In this document: positions 52,336-55,742 of the stretch, piece after piece | Numbering within the stretch: position 1 is the stretch's first letter | Layout: each line of letters opens with the position of its first letter | Translations under genes and position numbers: made by a program | Notes under the pieces: generated by a model | The model's input: the letters and a program-made list of their open reading frames with translations, nothing else | The model's database searches: none | Told to the model about the DNA's origin: nothing | Source of the DNA: Lentibacillus populi | Lineage (GTDB): Bacteria > Bacillota > Bacilli > Bacillales > Amphibacillaceae | Length of the DNA stretch: 55,742 bases | Reading direction: 5' to 3' | Assembly (NCBI GenBank): GCA_014642895.1 | Contig: BMJD01000031.1 | Location: 1-55,742 of the forward strand

Positions 52336-53574
52336 TTAAATTAACTCGACCACCAAAAACAAGTTTAATAAAATAACTAAAACAGCGATAATCCAAGCTG
52401 CAATAGTTGTTATACGTTTGTTGACCAGAACCCCCATAATGGTTTGGTTACTTGTAAACATAATTAGTGGAACAAGTGCAAATGCAATACCAAATGAAAG
52501 AATCACCTGGCTTATGACAAGCGCATATGTTGCATTTACCCCGGAAATAATTACAAGTAAAGGCGGAATCATCGTAACAAACCGTCGTACATATAGGGGT
52601 ATGCGCTTCTTAATAAACCCTTGCATGACAACATCGCCTGACAACGTACCAACTGAAGAACTGGACAACCCAGCGATTAACAAACCGGCACCGAATGCCC
52701 CAGCTGCAAATGGCCCGATTAAATGGTTTAGCTCACGAAACGCTACATCCAAATCTTCAACTACTAACCCCTCTTTATAAAATAATGCAGCAGCGATAAT
52801 CAGCATAGCCATGTTAATAGCACCAGCGATTATCATGGCAACCACAATATCGGTAAATTCAAATTTAAAGATAAGTTTTTTCTCCCGATCATTTTTGCCG
52901 ACTATCCGGTTTTGCATAAGGGATGAATGCAAATAGATCGCGTGTGGCATTACCGTTGCTCCGAGAATGCCTGTTGCGAGCAAGATACTTTCTACTCCAT
53001 CAAAACGCGGTATGACCATTCCATTTAAAACTTGAAGTGCATCCGGTTTTGCTAAAAATGTTTGAAATGCAAAAGCAAGTACAACCATCATAACCATTGC
53101 TGCAATTCCTATTTCAAGTGAACGATAGCCCCGGCGCTGCAACTCCAGTATGGCAAATGAGACAATCGCCGTTATCAGTGCAGCGGGTAGCATTGGTATT
53201 CCAAAAAGCAAGTAAAGACCTAATGCAGCACCTATAAATTCGGCTAAATCCGTCGCCATAATCACTAGTTCACTTTGTACCCACAAAAAATAGGAAATCC
53301 CTTTTGGAAACCGCTGTCGTGCTATCTCAGGCAAGTTCTTTCCAGTTGCAATCCCTAATTTTGCAGACAGGGTTTGTATTAATACCGCCATTAAATTAGA
53401 AGCTGCAATAACCCATAACAGCATATAACCATATTTTGATCCGGCAGTAATATTTGTCGCAAAGTTACCTGGGTCAATATAGGCAACGGACGCTATAAAG
53501 GCAGGCCCTAAAAAGGGTAATATCCGCTTGAATCCTCTTGTTTTCCCGTTAAAAATATTTTCAGTTGCTCCCAT
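52336..53574 (-). CDS. mntH: Nramp manganese/divalent-metal transporter MntH
   Basis: A 412-residue proton-coupled divalent-metal importer with eleven helices. The Nramp signatures DPGN (D34-N37, in IASVAYIDPGNFATN) in helix 1 and the helix 6 MPHAIYLHSSLMQNR are intact, so metal coordination should work. It imports Mn2+. It has a sigma-A promoter and an MntR-like box upstream and its own terminator. It is the import counterpart of the riboswitch-controlled TerC gene. Confidence 0.93.
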   Translation of the reverse strand: MGATENIFNGKTRGFKRILPFLGPAFIASVAYIDPGNFATNITAGSKYGYMLLWVIAASNLMAVLIQTLSAKLGIATGKNLPEIARQRFPKGISYFLWVQSELVIMATDLAEFIGAALGLYLLFGIPMLPAALITAIVSFAILELQRRGYRSLEIGIAAMVMMVVLAFAFQTFLAKPDALQVLNGMVIPRFDGVESILLATGILGATVMPHAIYLHSSLMQNRIVGKNDREKKLIFKFEFTDIVVAMIIAGAINMAMLIIAAALFYKEGLVVEDLDVAFRELNHLIGPFAAGAFGAGLLIAGLSSSSVGTLSGDVVMQGFIKKRIPLYVRRFVTMIPPLLVIISGVNATYALVISQVILSFGIAFALVPLIMFTSNQTIMGVLVNKRITTIAAWIIAVLVILLNLFLVVELI

Positions 53575-53634
53575 AATTTTTTCCTTCTTTTCTAATTGTT
53601 TTCCTCCAACCAGTTATATGGATTAATAAAATAT

Positions 53635-53652
53635 AGTTTACCTAATGCAACT
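53635..53652 (-). promoter_or_regulatory. MntR-like operator at mntH
   Basis: On the minus strand AGTTGCATTAGGTAAACT resembles the MntR box (TTTGCCT..AGGNAAAC) and is an imperfect palindrome. It begins about 10 bases after the -10 box, over the expected transcript start, which is the place where MntR represses mntH in B. subtilis. Assignment is by eye. Confidence 0.5.
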
Positions 53653-53661
53653 TTCGAAATT

Positions 53662-53690
53662 AGTTTATCCCAAATTGGCATAAATGTCAA
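53662..53690 (-). promoter_or_regulatory. Sigma-A promoter of mntH
   Basis: TTGACA (minus strand, 53690-53685) and TAAACT (53667-53662) with a 17-base spacer. Confidence 0.75.
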
Positions 53691-53778
53691 CCCTCGTTTG
53701 ACACTTCAACTAGTCATTAACAGGACGGATGTCACATGAATAGCATGGATATAGAAATGAAAATTGGAGGAAATAACG

Positions 53779-55191
53779 ATGCAAATTCATGTGGTTAAGC
53801 AGGGGGAAACGTTATGGGGGATAGCACAAAGCTATGATGCAAATATCTACCAAATTGTATTAGTAAATCAGTTAGATAATCCAAATGTCTTAGTCGTTGG
53901 GCAGACACTGGTTGTTCCGATTCCTTATCGTGAATATGTGGTGCAGCCTGGTGATCAATTGTGGTCAATCGCGGATAGGCATGGTGTAACTGTCCAAGAG
54001 CTTGCCGCGGTAAACAATATTACAAATCCATCACTCATCTATGTAGGTGAAATGCTTGTACTTCCTTATTTTTCCTATACGATACAAGCAGGTGATACGC
54101 TTTGGTCAATTGCCAGGAAGTATGGTGTAACCGTAAATCAAATTACACAGGCGAATAATATCACACCAACATCTGTGCTACACCCAGGCCAAACATTGCG
54201 AATTCCTCACAGCAATCGGCCGGTAACAGAAATAAATGCTTATATTACACAAATAAATGAACAAGGGAGAGCGGAGGTACTGGCGTTAGGGAGAAATTTC
54301 ACCTATCTTTCCCCATTTATGTACAGTATGAGAGAAGACGGGACAATTACGCAAATGCAGGAAGGCGCCTTGCTGGAGGCAGCCCGAGTGCACGGTGTTT
54401 CCCCACTCCTTGTTTTAACAAACTTTTCCGGGGGAAACTTTGATTCAGACTTGGCTGCCACGATTTTAAGAAATCCAGACCTGCAGGAAAGGATAATTGC
54501 AAATCTTTTAGAAACCATAAGGGCAAAAGGATATGCAGGAGTAAACTTTGACTTTGAATACGTTTATCCGGAAGACAGAGAAAATTATAACGCATTCTTA
54601 CGCCGAGTAGTGACAAGGCTGCGTCCTGAAGGATTGCTTGTTTCAACAGCCGTTGCACCAAAAATCAGTGCAGATCAACCAGGATTACTGTACGAAGCAC
54701 ATGATTATGCTGCACATGGAGAGATTGTTGATTTCGTTATCATTATGACATACGAATGGGGCTGGGCCGGTGGCAGACCATTAGCTATTGCACCAATTAA
54801 TAGAGTTCGTGAAGTATTGGATTTTGCTGTTACCGTCATTCCCCGCAATAAAATTATGATGGGGATACCATTATACGGCCGTGATTGGAAAATTCCGTGG
54901 CAAGAGGGGACAATCGCTCGAACGATCAGCCCGAAAGAAGCCGTCCAGATGGCAGCAAACTATGGCGCCAGTATTCAGTATAATACAACCTACCAGTCGC
55001 CATTTTTCCGCTATACTGATGAGACTGGTCAGCAGCATGAAGTATGGTTTGAAGATGCCCGCAGTGTTCAAGCAAAATACGATGTGTTAAAGGAATATGG
55101 TCTAAGAGGAGCAAGCTACTGGGTGTTAGGAAACCCATTCCCGCAAAACTGGGCGGTTTTGGGGGATAATTTTAGAGTGAGGAAGTTGTAA
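53779..55191 (+). CDS. LysM / GH18 spore-cortex-type N-acetylglucosaminidase (SleL/YaaH-like)
   Basis: A 470-residue protein with three LysM domains at residues ~1-47 (IHVVKQGETLWGIA), 50-95 (YVVQPGDQLWSIA) and 97-142 (YTIQAGDTLWSIA), then a GH18 domain at ~155-465 with the catalytic stretch GVNFDFEYV (Glu as proton donor, Asp before it). This layout is that of SleL/YaaH, spore proteins that cut cortex peptidoglycan during germination; those usually have two LysM domains, so the third is unusual. No signal peptide is present, as in SleL. The start at 53779 has GGAGG 7 bases upstream. It is a single gene. Confidence 0.88.
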   Translation: MQIHVVKQGETLWGIAQSYDANIYQIVLVNQLDNPNVLVVGQTLVVPIPYREYVVQPGDQLWSIADRHGVTVQELAAVNNITNPSLIYVGEMLVLPYFSYTIQAGDTLWSIARKYGVTVNQITQANNITPTSVLHPGQTLRIPHSNRPVTEINAYITQINEQGRAEVLALGRNFTYLSPFMYSMREDGTITQMQEGALLEAARVHGVSPLLVLTNFSGGNFDSDLAATILRNPDLQERIIANLLETIRAKGYAGVNFDFEYVYPEDRENYNAFLRRVVTRLRPEGLLVSTAVAPKISADQPGLLYEAHDYAAHGEIVDFVIIMTYEWGWAGGRPLAIAPINRVREVLDFAVTVIPRNKIMMGIPLYGRDWKIPWQEGTIARTISPKEAVQMAANYGASIQYNTTYQSPFFRYTDETGQQHEVWFEDARSVQAKYDVLKEYGLRGASYWVLGNPFPQNWAVLGDNFRVRKL

Positions 55192-55467
55192 TAAATATGA
55201 TATTATTTACAAAATGCCCCTGTATAACTGTGATATAGGGGTCCTTAAGTGTACGCTGCTTTCAAATATAGCCAAAGTATATAGGATTAGTAGCATCATT
55301 TTATCTTCCATTGGCGAGAAGACCCCTTCCTCAAGGAATGTATAGGGTGAAATCCAATGAGTAGGTAGGGGATGAATCGCCTCTCCAAGAGAGATTTTTT
55401 GAAGTTGACAAGAACGTGTATTCGAGTGATAATAGGCATAGATGGTAGAAAAGGGGGCTTTTAAGGG
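55192..55467 (+). other. Spacer and left end of a TnpB-type element
   Basis: No ORF. An imperfect hairpin (CCCCTGTAT/ATATAGGGG, 55216-55242) may terminate the GH18 gene. TTGACA (55405-55410) and GATAAT (55428-55433) with a 17-base spacer form a good promoter for the gene that starts at 55468, and AAGGGGG precedes its ATG. The element's left boundary cannot be fixed. Confidence 0.55.
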
Positions 55468-55742
55468 ATGAGCACAAAGGCATATTTCTCTAATCGAATC
55501 TATAAAAATACACTTTCCAATTCAGTTGTTGGAGCTATTCGCGATTGCTTATCCTGCTTCAACCGTGCAAAACAGTTCGTCTTGAATACCTTGGTCAAGG
55601 AAAAGCGTTCGGGCCAGAGTAGACGGGAAAAATCGATCCATGTAAACGTCAAGGAAAAATATCAATTGGACGACTATTACGCTAATAGTGCTGTTCAAGC
55701 TGCCAAGGCTCAATTAAAAAGTCTGGACGAACTGAAAAAAAT
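55468..55742 (+). CDS. TnpB-type (IS200/IS605-like) transposon protein, N-terminal part, cut by the window
   Basis: The first 91 codons of a gene that runs off the window. It starts MSTKAYFSNRIYKNTL and goes on through CFNRAKQFVLNTLVKEKRSG; this is the N-terminal region of TnpB-related proteins (RNA-guided nucleases of IS200/IS605 elements), here recognised by eye and less certain because the RuvC part is not in view. It has a good promoter and ribosome site. The remnant at 36333-36560 is a near-identical copy of codons 21 on, so the element has been present at least twice in this region. Confidence 0.6.
   Translation, partial: MSTKAYFSNRIYKNTLSNSVVGAIRDCLSCFNRAKQFVLNTLVKEKRSGQSRREKSIHVNVKEKYQLDDYYANSAVQAAKAQLKSLDELKK

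Noticed and set aside
1-55742. CRISPR array, tRNA, rRNA or prophage
   Set aside because: No regularly spaced direct repeats, no cloverleaf-like sequence with a TTCGA arm that I could support, and no phage structural genes were seen by eye.

Overview
The window is low-GC Firmicute DNA. Gene content, strong AGGAGG-type ribosome binding sites and frequent GTG/TTG starts point to an aerobic, spore-forming Bacillaceae, most like the Virgibacillus/Oceanobacillus/Lentibacillus group. This is inferred from family resemblance, not from a search. Most of it is ordinary chromosome with many short operons separated by clear hairpin terminators. Parts of TnpB-type transposon genes lie in the middle (a wreck) and at the right edge (cut by the window), and a possible element tail lies at the left edge. 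I saw no rRNA, tRNA, CRISPR array or prophage.

Layout. 1-2600: possible element end, MazG-like and LOG proteins, DUF72, DUF1992. 2686-4935: a secreted 2',3'-cyclic nucleotidase. 5195-8556: a T-box leader and a long eukaryote-like isoleucyl-tRNA synthetase. 8706-11110: an ABC transporter whose ATPase is frameshifted, then a methyltransferase. 11224-12469: a VOC protein, a small hypothetical and two gene remnants. 12653-17034: a PadR-controlled MacB/FtsX-type exporter with a striking triple operator. 17209-18272: a soluble Ser/Thr kinase preceded by two 32-residue peptide ORFs, the most novel-looking module here. 18569-25057: csaA and a cytochrome bd operon (cydABDC). 25202-31403: UPF0182, pdxK, brnQ and a GntR regulator. 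31539-36063: CIRCE-controlled htpG, a DUF3298 protein and catalase. 36747-41762: PAP2 phosphatase, arginase-fold protein, a PadR/HAAS/DUF4097 operon, EcsC, pentapeptide protein. 41922-47327: S66 peptidase, NUDIX, lipoprotein, preQ1-controlled queT, plsC, a TerC protein under a yybP-ykoY riboswitch, DUF3891. 47550-55191: acetolactate synthase plus aldehyde dehydrogenase, LemA/HtpX, mntH, and a LysM/GH18 spore-cortex-type enzyme.

Regulation is unusually readable from sequence: an isoleucine T-box (specifier ATC), a perfect CIRCE element at htpG, a preQ1-I and a yybP-ykoY riboswitch, two PadR-type operators, a 13-bp motif shared by brnQ and the gntR gene, and an MntR-like box at mntH. Manganese handling (mntH, TerC) and envelope functions (nucleotidase, PAP2, S66 peptidase, GH18, PlsC) recur. 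The two PadR-headed operons and the peptide/kinase cassette are the best places to look for undescribed biology.
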